Part shown: positions 9,061-20,075 of the stretch, one piece after another | How positions within the stretch are numbered: position 1 is the first letter of the stretch | Layout: each line of letters begins with the position of its first letter | NCBI GenBank assembly: GCA_964545205.1 | Contig: CAZJFH010000018.1 | Location: 15,278 to 79,277 of the forward strand | Direction: 5' to 3' | DNA length: 64,000 nt | Source: CAZJFH01 sp964545205 | Lineage (GTDB): Bacteria > Pseudomonadota > Alphaproteobacteria > Rhodospirillales > Magnetospirillaceae | Translations under genes and position numbers: made by a program | The notes under the pieces: generated by a model | What the model saw: only the letters and a program-made list of their open reading frames with translations | Told to the model about the DNA's origin: nothing | Databases searched by the model: none

Positions 9061-10002
9061 CTAGAGGCTCTTGAGAAAGGCTTCGATGTCGGCGGGGCCG
9101 TTGATCGCGGTGCCGGACAGCTCGCGATCGATGCGCTTGGCCAGGCCCGACAGCACCTTGCCGGTGCCGAGCTCGACCAGCGTGTCGACGCCCTGCTCCT
9201 TCATGTACAGGACGCTCTCGCGCCAGCGCACGGTGCCGGTCACCTGCTCGACCAGAAGGCCGCGGATCTCCTCGGGGTCGACCGTCTGCGCGGCGGTGAC
9301 GTTGGCGACCAGCGGCAGCGCCGGCGCCTTCGGCGCGAACTCGGCCAGCGCCTCGGCCATGGCCTCGGCGGCCGGCTTCATCAGGGCGCAGTGGAAGGGC
9401 GCGGAGACCGGCAGGATGACGCTGCGCTTGGCGCCGCGGGTCGCCGCCAGCGCGACGGCGCGCTCCACCGCCGCCTTGTGGCCGCTGACCACGACCTGGC
9501 CGCCGCCGTTGTCGTTGGCGGCGGCGCAGACCTCGCCCTCGGCGGCTTCGGCGGCGATGGCGCGGGCGGCGTCGAAATCGAGCCCCAGCAGCGCCGCCAT
9601 GGCGCCGACGCCGACCGGCACCGCCTTCTGCATCGCGCGGCCGCGAATCTTGAGCAGCCGCGCGGTGTCGGCCAGGCTGAAGGCGCCGGCGGCGGCCAGC
9701 GCCGAATACTCGCCCAGCGAATGGCCGGCGACAAAGCCGGCGGCCTTCGACAGCTCGAGGCCGCCTTCCTTCTCGAGCACGCGGACCACCGCCAGGCTGA
9801 CGGCCATCAGCGCCGGCTGGGCGTTCTCGGTCAGGGTCAGCTCGGCCTCGGGGCCGTCGAACATCAGCCGCGACAGCGACTGCTTGAGCGCCTCGTCGAC
9901 CTCGGCGAACACGTCGCGGGCGACCGGAAAGGCGTCTGCGAGATCGCGGCCCATTCCGACCGCCTGGGATCCCTGGCCGGGAAATACGAATGCGCGCGAC
10001 AA
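9061..10002 (-). CDS. fabD: Malonyl-CoA:ACP transacylase FabD
   Basis: Loads malonyl groups from CoA to ACP. The protein has 313 residues with the N-terminal FVFPGQGSQAVGMG, the catalytic Ser95 in GHSLGEYSALAAAG, and the conserved Arg/His region SAPFHCALMKPA. Translation most likely starts at the TTG at 10002, which has GGGAGGGG 6-7 bp upstream and gives the normal family N-terminus; a longer reading from an ATG at 10035 would run through that ribosome binding site. It is the first gene of the minus-strand fab cluster. Confidence 0.95.
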   Translation of the reverse strand: MSRAFVFPGQGSQAVGMGRDLADAFPVARDVFAEVDEALKQSLSRLMFDGPEAELTLTENAQPALMAVSLAVVRVLEKEGGLELSKAAGFVAGHSLGEYSALAAAGAFSLADTARLLKIRGRAMQKAVPVGVGAMAALLGLDFDAARAIAAEAAEGEVCAAANDNGGGQVVVSGHKAAVERAVALAATRGAKRSVILPVSAPFHCALMKPAAEAMAEALAEFAPKAPALPLVANVTAAQTVDPEEIRGLLVEQVTGTVRWRESVLYMKEQGVDTLVELGTGKVLSGLAKRIDRELSGTAINGPADIEAFLKSL

Positions 10003-10069
10003 GGAAATCCCCTCCCTTTTCGAAACCGGCGTCAAGGAATAGCGCTCCGGAACGGCGCGTCAAGCCTTC

Positions 10070-10097
10070 TTGCACGCGAGAGCGATTCATGTATATT
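10070..10097 (+). promoter_or_regulatory. Putative sigma-70-type promoter for the rpsF operon
   Basis: TTGCAC (10070-10075) and TATATT (10092-10097) are separated by 16 bp, a good match to -35 and -10 boxes. They lie about 95 bp upstream of rpsF in the divergent gap between fabD and the ribosomal genes. Assigned by eye from consensus; not tested. Confidence 0.5.
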
Positions 10098-10191
10098 GCC
10101 CGGCTTCCAACTCCTTGCCGGCATGGGCCGGCTATGCCCGCGCGGACCTAGGCAGACCGCCCGGGAAGAGACAAGCCAGAAGGAGTCTCAT

Positions 10192-10587
10192 ATGCCTATG
10201 TACGAATGCGTGTTCATCGCACGCCAGGATATCGCCGCGCCGCAGGTCGAGGCTCTGACCGACACCTTCAGCGGCATTCTCACCGAGCGCGGCGGCCAGG
10301 TCTCCAAGCGCGAGTATTGGGGCCTGCGCAACATCGCTTACCGCATCAAGAAGAACCGCAAGGGACACTACGTCCTGATGAACGTCGACGCGCCCTCCGA
10401 CGCCGTGAAGGAGATGGAGCGCCTGATGAGCATCAACGAGGACGTCATCCGCTACCTGACCGTCCGGGTCGAGGAGTTGGAGGAAGGCCCCTCGGCGGTG
10501 ATGCAGAGCAAGAGCCAGCGGGACGAGCGCCCGCGACGCGAGGATCGCGGCGGCTACGGCCGGCGCGATCGCGAAGGAGGTGAGTGA
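10192..10587 (+). CDS. rpsF: 30S ribosomal protein S6
   Basis: Structural protein of the small ribosomal subunit that pairs with S18. The 131-residue protein begins MPMYECVFIARQDI and has the family core YWGLRNIAYRIKKNRKGHYVLMN, followed by a basic/acidic low-complexity tail rich in Arg, Asp and Gly, as in many alphaproteobacterial S6 proteins. AAGGAG lies 8 bp upstream of the ATG. Its stop overlaps the rpsR start by one base, and the order rpsF-rpsR-DUF2232-rplI is typical of alphaproteobacteria. Confidence 0.97.
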   Translation: MPMYECVFIARQDIAAPQVEALTDTFSGILTERGGQVSKREYWGLRNIAYRIKKNRKGHYVLMNVDAPSDAVKEMERLMSINEDVIRYLTVRVEELEEGPSAVMQSKSQRDERPRREDRGGYGRRDREGGE

Positions 10588-10862
10588 TGGTTGACAGGCC
10601 GATCGGTCCCGTCGTGACCCGCGCGCCCGCCGCCGGCGGTCGCCGTCCGTTCTTCCGCCGCCGCAAGACCTGCCCGTTCTCGGGCGCCAATGCGCCGGCG
10701 ATCGACTACAAGGACGTCAAGCTGCTGCAGCGCTTCATTTCCGAGCGCGGCAAGATCGTGCCCAGCCGCATCACAGCGGTCTCGGCCAAGAAGCAGCGCG
10801 AACTGGCGCAGGCGATCAAGCGGGCGCGTTTCCTGGGCCTGCTGCCCTACGTCGTGAAGTAA
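10587..10862 (+). CDS. rpsR: 30S ribosomal protein S18
   Basis: Small-subunit protein that binds S6 and 16S rRNA. The 91-residue sequence contains RPFFRRRKTCPFSG, IDYKDVKLLQRFISERGKI and the highly conserved KKQRELAQAIKRARFLGLLPY end. The ATG at 10587 is preceded by GAAGGAGG and shares one base with the rpsF stop, which indicates translational coupling. Confidence 0.97.
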   Translation: MVDRPIGPVVTRAPAAGGRRPFFRRRKTCPFSGANAPAIDYKDVKLLQRFISERGKIVPSRITAVSAKKQRELAQAIKRARFLGLLPYVVK

Positions 10863-10875
10863 GCCCGAGGCGAAC

Positions 10876-10901
10876 CGCCGTCCGGCATGCCGGACGGCGG
10901 C
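10876..10901. other. 26-bp perfect palindrome between rpsR and the DUF2232 gene
   Basis: CCGCCGTCCGGCA and its exact reverse complement form an uninterrupted palindrome 13 bp after rpsR stops. It could fold into a strong RNA hairpin. There is no T run after it, so it is more likely a transcript-stabilising or partial-attenuation structure than a complete terminator; the operon probably continues to rplI. Confidence 0.6.
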
Positions 10902-10913
10902 CCGGAGAACGGG

Positions 10914-11843
10914 ATGTCCAGGCAGCTCGGACTGGCGGTTGTGGCAGGACTGGCAAGCGCCGTCCTCTTTCTCCTCATGGGAGAAGTCCTGCCGCCACTC
11001 GTCTATTTGGCGCCCTTGCCGCTGTTCGCGGCGGGGCTAGGCCTCGGCTTCGCCGCCTGTTTGGTCGCGGCGGTGGTCGGATTGGCGGGGGTGGGTGCGG
11101 CGAGCGGCTTCGGCGCTCTCGTGCCCTACGCGGCGACCTCGGTGCTGCCGGTGCTGGTCATGGTCCGTCAGAGCCTTCTCTGGCGGACTCGCGACGATGG
11201 CGGCGTCGAGTGGTATCCGCCGGGGCTGCTGCTGGGCTGGCTGGTCGGGCTGGGGCTCGCGGGAATGACGGCGGCGGCCATGCTGGCGCCTTCGCATCCC
11301 GACGGGCTCGAAGGCCTGATCCGCGAGCAGGTGATGGCTCTGACCTCGGGCATCGAGACCGAGGTCGGTCCGGAAGCCCGCGAGGCGATCGTGGCGCTCT
11401 GGGTGCCGTTCCTGCCCGCCATGGTCGCCGCGGCCTGGCTGGTGGTCTCGGTCGGCAACGGCGCCTTCGCCCAGGCCATGCTGGTCCGCGGCGGGCGCAA
11501 TCTGCGGCCGACGCCGTCCTACAGCGCCGTCGAGGTGCCCGACTGGGTCGCGGCGGTGCTGGTGGCGGGTGTGGCCGGGGCCTGGATCGGCGACGGCAGC
11601 CTGGGCTACGCGGCCCGGAACGTCGCCGCCTTCGCGCTGGTGCCCTATGTTTTCCTGGGCCTGGCCGGGGTGCACGGTGCGGTCCGGGACCGGCCCAACG
11701 GCACGATGCTGCTGGCCGTGTTCTACGGGTTGTTCTTCTTGGTGTTCGGCTGGGCGGTGGTCATCGTCGCCGGGCTGGGATTGATTAGGCATTGGACGAA
11801 GCTGCGTCGGCGGATCGCCGGCGGCCGTCAGGAGGATGAGTGA
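10914..11843 (+). CDS. DUF2232 domain membrane protein
   Basis: Hydrophobic protein of about 309 residues with about eight predicted membrane segments, starting MSRQLGLAVVAGLASAVLFLLMG. Length, hydropathy and the position between rpsR and rplI match the DUF2232 family found at this place in many alphaproteobacteria. Its function is not established. The start at 10914 is preferred because an upstream in-frame ATG lies inside the palindromic region. It ends one base into the rplI start. Confidence 0.8.
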   Translation: MSRQLGLAVVAGLASAVLFLLMGEVLPPLVYLAPLPLFAAGLGLGFAACLVAAVVGLAGVGAASGFGALVPYAATSVLPVLVMVRQSLLWRTRDDGGVEWYPPGLLLGWLVGLGLAGMTAAAMLAPSHPDGLEGLIREQVMALTSGIETEVGPEAREAIVALWVPFLPAMVAAAWLVVSVGNGAFAQAMLVRGGRNLRPTPSYSAVEVPDWVAAVLVAGVAGAWIGDGSLGYAARNVAAFALVPYVFLGLAGVHGAVRDRPNGTMLLAVFYGLFFLVFGWAVVIVAGLGLIRHWTKLRRRIAGGRQEDE

Positions 11844-12400
11844 TGGACGTTATTCTGCTCGAGCGCGTCGAGAACCTGGGCCAGATGGGCGAGGTCGTGA
11901 AGGTCCGCCCCGGCTACGCGCGCAACTATCTGCTGCCGCAGAACAAGGCGCTGCGCGCCTCGAAGAGCAATCTCGAGTTCTTCGAGAAGCAGCGGGCCCA
12001 GCTCGAGGCCGCCAATCTGGAGCGCCGCGACGAGGCGCAGCAGGTCGCCGGCAAGATGGACGGCCTGCGGATCGTCATGGTGCGCCAGGCCGGCGAGTCG
12101 GGCCACCTCTACGGCTCGGTCAGCGGCCGCGACGTCGCCGACGCGATCAAGGAGGCCGGCTTCACCGTCGCCCGCCAGCAGGTCAACATGGACCAGCCGA
12201 TCAAGACGCTGGGCCAGTTCCCGATTCGCGTCGCGCTGCATCCCGAGGTCGCGGTGACCGTCACCGTGGTGGTCGCGCGTTCGCTCGAGGAAGCCGAGCG
12301 CGCCGAGACGGCGGCGGCCGCGGCGGCGGCGGCAGAGGCCGAGCCGGAAGTCGTCGAGGCCGAAGAGCCCGCGACCGACGAGCAGCCGGCCGAAGAGTGA
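11843..12400 (+). CDS. rplI: 50S ribosomal protein L9
   Basis: Large-subunit protein with two globular domains joined by a long helix. The 185-residue sequence has the N-domain motif VILLERVENLGQMGEVVKVRPGY followed by ARNYLLPQNKA, and a C-domain with LYGSVSGRDVADAI. The last 35 residues are an Ala/Glu-rich acidic extension, common in alphaproteobacterial L9. AGGAGG lies just upstream and the start overlaps the stop of the DUF2232 gene. Confidence 0.97.
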   Translation: MDVILLERVENLGQMGEVVKVRPGYARNYLLPQNKALRASKSNLEFFEKQRAQLEAANLERRDEAQQVAGKMDGLRIVMVRQAGESGHLYGSVSGRDVADAIKEAGFTVARQQVNMDQPIKTLGQFPIRVALHPEVAVTVTVVVARSLEEAERAETAAAAAAAAEAEPEVVEAEEPATDEQPAEE

Positions 12401-12504
12401 TCCGCAAGGCCGCGTCGCCCTCATCCGAATGCGGGTGACGACCTAGCCGCTTGCGATATTGGTCTGTGCAGGCCTCCCGGCCATTGTTGGATGGGAGCCT
12501 GCGC

Positions 12505-13734
12505 ATGCCGACGTTTCGACTCTTCAACCGCATCGTCAAGGCCGGGTCCCTGACGATCGTCGACGCCGCCGGCCGGCCCCGCCGTTTCGGCGGCGCGCCG
12601 CTGCCGGGCGTCTCCCCGGTCACCATCCGGCTGCACGACCCCGGCCTGCACTGGCGCCTGGGACTGCGTCCGAACCTGACCCTGGGCGAGGCCTATGTCG
12701 ACGGCACGCTGACCGTCGAGGACGGCACGCTTTACGATTTCCTGGCGCTGTGCGCCGAAAACGCCGAGCGCGTCTGCGGCAGCCGCGCGCTGTCGCTGCT
12801 CGAGGGCGCCGGACGCCTGTTGCGCCGGGTGCAGCAGTTCAACCCCGCCGGCCGCGCCCGCGGCAACGTCAAGCACCACTACGACCTCTCGGACGCGCTC
12901 TACGAGCTGTTCCTGGATGCCGACCGCCAGTATTCCTGCGCCTATTTCGAACAGCCCGGGATGACGCTGGAACAGGCCCAGGAAGCCAAGAAACGGCACA
13001 TCGCGGCCAAACTGCTGCTGGGCTCCGGCCAGCGGGTGCTGGACATCGGCTGCGGCTGGGGCGGTCTGGCGCTGAGCCTGAGCACGGCCGCCGACGTCGA
13101 CGTCACCGGGATCACCCTGTCCGAGGAGCAACTGAAGGTCGCCTCCGCGCGCGCCGCCAGGCAGGGCCTCCAGGGCCGGGTGCGCTTCCGGCTCGAGGAC
13201 TACCGCGCGGTGCAGGGCCGCTACGACCGCATCGTCTCGGTGGGAATGTTCGAACACGTGGGGGTGAATCACTACCGAACCTTCTTCGAGCGCCTGCGCG
13301 AGATGCTCGCGGAAGACGGGGTCGCCGTGCTGCATTCGATCGGCCGCTCGGACGGTCCCGGCGCCACCAATCCCTGGGTGCGCAGATACATCTTCCCGGG
13401 CGGCTACATCCCGGCGCTGTCCGAGGTGTTCCCGGCCGTCGAGGCCGCGCGCCTGTTCGTGACCGACGTCGAGATCCTGCGGCTGCACTACGCCGAGACC
13501 GTCCGCGAATGGCGGCGACGGTTCGCGGCGAACCGCGCCGCCGCGGCCGCGCTTTACGACGAGCGATTCTGCCGGATGTGGGAGTTCTATCTCGCCGGCG
13601 CCGAAGTCGCGTTCCGCCATCAGGGCATGATGGTGTTCCAGATGCAGCTCGCGCGCCGCCAGGACGCGGTGCCGCCGACCCGGCACTACATGTACCGGCA
13701 GGCCGCGTCCGAAGCCGCGACGGCCGCCGGCTGA
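12505..13734 (+). CDS. Cyclopropane-fatty-acyl-phospholipid synthase family methyltransferase
   Basis: SAM-dependent enzyme expected to add a methylene bridge to unsaturated acyl chains of membrane phospholipids. The 409-residue protein has an N-terminal lipid-binding region, then VKHHYDLSDALYELFLD, YSCAYFEQPGMTLEQAQ, the SAM motif VLDIGCGWGGLALSL, and IVSVGMFEHVGVNHY, all family hallmarks. The ATG at 12505 follows GGGAGCC; an upstream in-frame TTG has no site. It could also be a related unsaturated-lipid methyltransferase rather than Cfa itself. Confidence 0.85.
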   Translation: MPTFRLFNRIVKAGSLTIVDAAGRPRRFGGAPLPGVSPVTIRLHDPGLHWRLGLRPNLTLGEAYVDGTLTVEDGTLYDFLALCAENAERVCGSRALSLLEGAGRLLRRVQQFNPAGRARGNVKHHYDLSDALYELFLDADRQYSCAYFEQPGMTLEQAQEAKKRHIAAKLLLGSGQRVLDIGCGWGGLALSLSTAADVDVTGITLSEEQLKVASARAARQGLQGRVRFRLEDYRAVQGRYDRIVSVGMFEHVGVNHYRTFFERLREMLAEDGVAVLHSIGRSDGPGATNPWVRRYIFPGGYIPALSEVFPAVEAARLFVTDVEILRLHYAETVREWRRRFAANRAAAAALYDERFCRMWEFYLAGAEVAFRHQGMMVFQMQLARRQDAVPPTRHYMYRQAASEAATAAG

Positions 13735-13742
13735 GGGTTCAT

Positions 13743-13780
13743 CCTCGCAATCCACAGCGCTGTGGATAAATATCGCGAGG
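13743..13780. promoter_or_regulatory. Palindrome with perfect DnaA box upstream of dnaB
   Basis: A 16-bp perfect palindrome TCCACAGCGCTGTGGA (13751-13766) overlaps TGTGGATAA (13761-13769), the exact reverse complement of the consensus DnaA box TTATCCACA. Flanking CCTCGC and GCGAGG arms extend the dyad. It lies in the short gap before the replicative helicase gene, so DnaA control of dnaB is plausible; alternatively it ends the preceding transcript. Confidence 0.5.
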
Positions 13781-13811
13781 TACGGCGGTGTCGCCGTGCT
13801 AGCATCCGGCC

Positions 13812-15338
13812 ATGCCGAGCCCCGTGACCTTTCCCGCGCCCACCGAGCGCGACGACGACCTGTCGTTCCGCACGCCCCCGCACAACTTCGAGGCGGAGCA
13901 GGCGCTGCTGGGCGCCGTCCTCGTCAACAACCGCACGTTCGAGCGGGTCTCGGAGTTCCTGCGGCCGGAACACTTCGCCGACCCGGTGCACGGACGCATT
14001 TACGCCGCCGCCGGCAAGCTGATCGAACGCGGCCAGATCGCGAATCCGATCACGCTGAAGACCTTCTTCGAATCGGACGGCAGCCTGGCCGAGATCGGCG
14101 GCACGCAGTACCTGGCCAAGCTGGCCAACGCCGTGGCGACCATCATCAACGCCGAGGATTACGGCCGGCTGATCTTCGACCTGCACCTGCGCCGCGAATT
14201 GATCGATCTCGGCGAGAACCTGGTCAACGAGGCCTTCGAGCCCGACGTCGAGACGTCCGCCACCGACCAGATCGAGCAGGCCGAACAGAAGCTCTACGAC
14301 CTGGCCACCACCGGCCAGGCCGAAGGCGGCTTCCAGAGCTTCCAGCAGGCGCTGATCGGGGCGGTGGAGATGGCGGCCGCCGCGCACAAGCGCGAAGGCA
14401 AGCTGTCCGGCGTGCCCTCGGGCCTCACCGACCTCGACGGCAAGCTCGGCGGGCTGCATCCGTCCGACCTGCTGATCCTCGCCGGCCGCCCGTCGATGGG
14501 CAAGACCTCGCTGGCCACCAACATCGCCTTCAACGCCGCCAAGGCCTATCGCGAGGAGATCGACGCGCTCGGCAACAAGAAGGCGGTCGACGGCGCCAAG
14601 GTCGCGTTCTTCTCGCTGGAAATGTCGGCCGAGCAGTTGGCCACCCGCATCCTCGCCGAGCAGGCCGAGATCTCGTCGCACAAGATCCGCCAGGGCGAGA
14701 TGTCGCACGAGGAGTTCGAGCGTCTCGTCATCGCGGCGCAGGAGCTGCACAGTCTGCCGCTGTTCATCGACGACACGCCGGCGCTGTCGGTCTCGGCGGT
14801 TCGCACCCGCTGCCGGCGGCTGCAGCGCCAGCACGGGCTCGGCCTGATCATCGTCGACTACCTGCAGCTTCTGCGCGGCACCGGCAGCCGCCAGTCCGAG
14901 TCGAACCGCGTGCAGGAGGTGTCCGAGATCACCCGCGGTCTCAAGGCGCTGGCCAAGGAGCTCCACGTGCCGGTGATGGCGCTGTCGCAGCTCTCGCGCG
15001 CCGTCGAGCAGCGCGAGGACAAGCGGCCGCAGCTCTCGGACCTGCGCGAATCGGGCTCGATCGAGCAGGACGCAGACGTCGTCATGTTCGTCTACCGCGA
15101 GCAGTACTACCTCGAGCGCGCCGAGCCGAGCCGCCGGCCGGAAGAGGACGAGACCAAGTTCCACGACCGCTACGAACAGTGGCGCCAGCGCCTGGAGAAG
15201 GCGCACAACGTCGCCGAATGCATCGTCGCCAAGCAGCGTCACGGCCCGATCGGCATCGTGCGGATGTACTTCGACGGCAACTACACGAAGTTCGGCGATC
15301 TCGTCCAGGACGGCCGGTTCGACGATGACGGCGAGTGA
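13812..15338 (+). CDS. dnaB: Replicative DNA helicase DnaB
   Basis: Hexameric 5'-3' helicase of the replication fork. The 508-residue protein has the N-terminal domain (PHNFEAEQALLGAVLVNN), linker, and RecA-like ATPase with Walker A (LAGRPSMGKTSLATNIA), FFSLEMSAEQLATRI, Walker B region (LGLIIVDYLQLL) and DLRESGSIEQDADVV. An insertion with Lys/Asp-rich sequence between Walker A and FFSLEM is seen in other alphaproteobacterial DnaB proteins. The 3' end overlaps alr by 14 bp. Confidence 0.96.
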   Translation: MPSPVTFPAPTERDDDLSFRTPPHNFEAEQALLGAVLVNNRTFERVSEFLRPEHFADPVHGRIYAAAGKLIERGQIANPITLKTFFESDGSLAEIGGTQYLAKLANAVATIINAEDYGRLIFDLHLRRELIDLGENLVNEAFEPDVETSATDQIEQAEQKLYDLATTGQAEGGFQSFQQALIGAVEMAAAAHKREGKLSGVPSGLTDLDGKLGGLHPSDLLILAGRPSMGKTSLATNIAFNAAKAYREEIDALGNKKAVDGAKVAFFSLEMSAEQLATRILAEQAEISSHKIRQGEMSHEEFERLVIAAQELHSLPLFIDDTPALSVSAVRTRCRRLQRQHGLGLIIVDYLQLLRGTGSRQSESNRVQEVSEITRGLKALAKELHVPVMALSQLSRAVEQREDKRPQLSDLRESGSIEQDADVVMFVYREQYYLERAEPSRRPEEDETKFHDRYEQWRQRLEKAHNVAECIVAKQRHGPIGIVRMYFDGNYTKFGDLVQDGRFDDDGE

Positions 15339-16449
15339 GTTCGACCGCGCCGGCGCCGTTCTGACCGTCGACGTCGGCGCCGTGGTCGCCAACTGGCGCG
15401 CCCTCGCCGCGCGCCTGAAGCCGGGGGCCGCCTGCGGGGCGGCGGTGAAGGCCGATGCCTACGGCCTCGGGGTCGCGCGCGTCGCGCCGGCGCTGTTCAC
15501 GGCCGGCTGCCGCCATTTCTTCGCCGCGACCATCGACGAGGGCATCGCCCTGCGCGAGCTTCTGCCCGATCCCGCGGCCGAGATCATCGTCTTGTGCGGA
15601 CCGCTGCCGCGCACCGAGGCCGAGTTCGCGGCCCATCGGCTGCGCCCGGTCCTGAACACCGCCCAGCAGGTCGCGACCTGGGCGGCGGCGGCGGCGGAAC
15701 GGGCGGCGGCGCCCGCCTGCGTGCTGCACGTCGACACCGGCATGAGCCGGCTGGGGCTGTCGCAGGGCGAACTCGACGCGCTCGCCGCCGATTCGCGGCT
15801 GCTCGCCACCCTGCGGCCGGGCCTGCTGATGAGCCATCTCGCCTGCGGCGAGGACGAGGACGAGCCGATGAACGGCCGTCAGCTCGCGGCGTTCCGGTCG
15901 GCTCGGGCGAAGCTGCCGTGCATGGCGGCCAGTCTCGCCAATTCCGGCGGCATCCTGCTGGGGCCCGAATACCACTTCGACCTCGCCCGTCCCGGCGCCG
16001 CCCTGTACGGCGTCCTGCCGCGACCCGAAGCGGTCGAATTCCTGTCGCAAGTGGTTCGGCTGCAAGCAAAAATCCTGCAGGTGCGCGACGTTGACAGCCC
16101 TATGACCGTTGGCTATGGTGCCACCCATCGCGTGCGGCGAATGGGCAGGATCGCGACCATCGCCGTCGGTTACGCCGACGGCTATCTCCGTTCGCTGAGC
16201 AATCGCGGCCACGCCGTCCTGGCGGGTGTCCGCGTACCGGTGGTGGGGCGGGTTTCCATGGATCTGATCACCGTCGACGTCAGCGACGTGCCCGCGCATC
16301 TGGCGCAGCCCGGCGAGCTGGTCGACCTTCTCGGGCCGGGGCAGAGCGTCGACGAACTCGCCGCCGAGGCCGGCACGATCGGATACGAAATCCTGACCAG
16401 CCTGGGCCGGCGCCATCTCCGGCGCTATGTCGGCGAAGCCGGTCAATGA
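15325..16449 (+). CDS. alr: Alanine racemase
   Basis: PLP enzyme that makes D-alanine for peptidoglycan. The 374-residue protein has the cofactor lysine K42 in AAVKADAYGLG, the LHVDTGMSRLGLS motif, the catalytic tyrosine region MTVGYGATHRV, and VPVVGRVSMDLITVDV near the C-terminus. Start and end overlap its neighbours dnaB and the MlaE-type permease gene, indicating a tightly packed transcription unit. Confidence 0.95.
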   Translation: MTASEFDRAGAVLTVDVGAVVANWRALAARLKPGAACGAAVKADAYGLGVARVAPALFTAGCRHFFAATIDEGIALRELLPDPAAEIIVLCGPLPRTEAEFAAHRLRPVLNTAQQVATWAAAAAERAAAPACVLHVDTGMSRLGLSQGELDALAADSRLLATLRPGLLMSHLACGEDEDEPMNGRQLAAFRSARAKLPCMAASLANSGGILLGPEYHFDLARPGAALYGVLPRPEAVEFLSQVVRLQAKILQVRDVDSPMTVGYGATHRVRRMGRIATIAVGYADGYLRSLSNRGHAVLAGVRVPVVGRVSMDLITVDVSDVPAHLAQPGELVDLLGPGQSVDELAAEAGTIGYEILTSLGRRHLRRYVGEAGQ

Positions 16450-17215
16450 ATTTCCTCGCGGTCATCGGGCGGCTGTTCCTGTCGTTCCTCGCCACCGCCG
16501 GCCGGCTGATCATTTTCGCCGGGCTGTCGATCTCGCATTGCGTGCGGCCGCCGTTCTATCCGCGGCTGATCCTGCGGCAGATGGTCGAGATCGGCTATTT
16601 CTCCCTGCCGGTGGTCGGACTGACGGCGATCTTCTCGGGCATGGTGCTGGCGCTGCAGAGCCACACCGGGTTCGCGCGCTTCTCGGCCGAGGGCGCGGTG
16701 GCGACGGTCGTCGTGCTGTCGGTGACCCGCGAACTGGGACCGGTGCTCGCCGGCCTGATGGTCGCCGGCCGCATCGGCGCCGCGATGGCGGCCGAGATCG
16801 GCACGATGCGCGTGACCGAGCAGATCGACGCCCTGACCACCCTGTCGACCGAGCCGCACAAATATCTGGTGGCGCCGCGCCTGATCGCCGGGCTGCTGAT
16901 GCTGCCGGCGCTGGTGCTGGTCGCCGACGTCATCGGCGTATTCGGCGGGTTCCTGATCGGCACCTACAAGCTGGGCTTCAATCCGGCGGTTTACATCAGC
17001 CGGAGCTGGGAATACCTCGAGCTCGTCGACGTGGTCTCGGGCCTGGTCAAGGCGGCGGTGTTCGGGTTCCTGATCGCGCTGATGGGCTGCTATCACGGCT
17101 ATCATTCGAAGGGCGGCGCCCAGGGCGTCGGCAGCGCCACGACCAACGCCGTGGTGTCGGCCTCGATCCTGATCCTGACCTTCAACTACGTCATCACCGA
17201 ACTGTTCTTCGCGAA

Positions 17216-17219
<4 letters not shown>
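16446..17219 (+). CDS. mlaE: MlaE-family ABC transporter permease (lipid transport)
   Basis: Inner-membrane permease of an Mla-type phospholipid/retrograde lipid transporter. It has 257 residues with five to six membrane segments and the family motifs MVLALQSHTGFARF, VTRELGPVLAGLMVAGRIGAAMAAEIGTMRVTEQIDAL and CYHGYHSKGGAQGVGSATTNAVV. It overlaps both alr and the following ATPase gene by 4 bp. The partner MlaD substrate-binding and MlaC genes are not next to it in this window. Confidence 0.9.
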
Positions 17220-19390
<2,171 letters not shown>

Positions 19391-19396
19391 GACGAC

Positions 19397-20053
19397 GTGA
19401 ACGCCCTCGATTTCGCCGTCATCGGCATCGTGCTGGTTTCCGGAGTGTTCGCCTTGATGCGCGGCTTCGTGCACGAGGTGCTCTCGGTGACGGCCTGGGT
19501 CGGCGCCGCCTTCGCGGCGCTTTACGGATTACCGCACGCGCGGCCGCTGGCGCAGCGCTATATCGAACAGGCGTGGCTGACCGACGCCGTCGCCGCCGGC
19601 GCCATCTTCCTGGTGACGCTGGTGCTGCTGTCGCTGGTCACCCATGCGATCGCCAAGCGGGTTCGGGATTCGGCGCTGAACAGCCTCGATCGCTCGCTCG
19701 GCTTCGTTTTCGGCGCGGTCAGGGGTGCGGTGATCGTCTGTCTCGCCTATATGGTGGCGGCATGGCTGATCGAGCCGGGCGAGGAGCCGGACCTGCTGGC
19801 CGAGGCGCGGACGCGGCCGCTGATGGAGACGGGCGCGCGGATGATCGAAGCGGCGATCCCCGCGGAGTACGGACGCTTCGAGGACGATGCGCGCAGGACG
19901 GCCGGCGATGCGCGCAAGCTGCGCGACGCCAACGAGGTCTTGAAGGATTACATACCGCGGCCCGCCAGCGCACCTTCGGCGCAACCGGCGGCCCCCCGGT
20001 ACGATCGCGATCAGCAGCGGGAACTCGACCGCCTGATCCAGAACAACCAGTGA
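19397..20053 (+). CDS. cvpA: CvpA family membrane protein
   Basis: Inner-membrane protein of 218 residues with four predicted membrane helices and the CvpA core ALMRGFVHEVLSVTAWVGA and NSLDRSLGFVFGAVRGAVIV. CvpA is linked to colicin V production and to biofilm or envelope functions, but its biochemical role is not established. It has a GTG start and lies directly before purF, a gene pair conserved widely in Proteobacteria. Confidence 0.9.
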   Translation: MNALDFAVIGIVLVSGVFALMRGFVHEVLSVTAWVGAAFAALYGLPHARPLAQRYIEQAWLTDAVAAGAIFLVTLVLLSLVTHAIAKRVRDSALNSLDRSLGFVFGAVRGAVIVCLAYMVAAWLIEPGEEPDLLAEARTRPLMETGARMIEAAIPAEYGRFEDDARRTAGDARKLRDANEVLKDYIPRPASAPSAQPAAPRYDRDQQRELDRLIQNNQ

Positions 20054-20075
20054 TCTGTGGAGCAGTGTGCGGGCG

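Noticed and set aside
10876..10901. Rho-independent terminator after rpsR
   Set aside because: The palindrome is perfect but is followed by GCCCGGAG instead of a T run, and the operon to rplI is conserved, so it is listed only as a palindrome.
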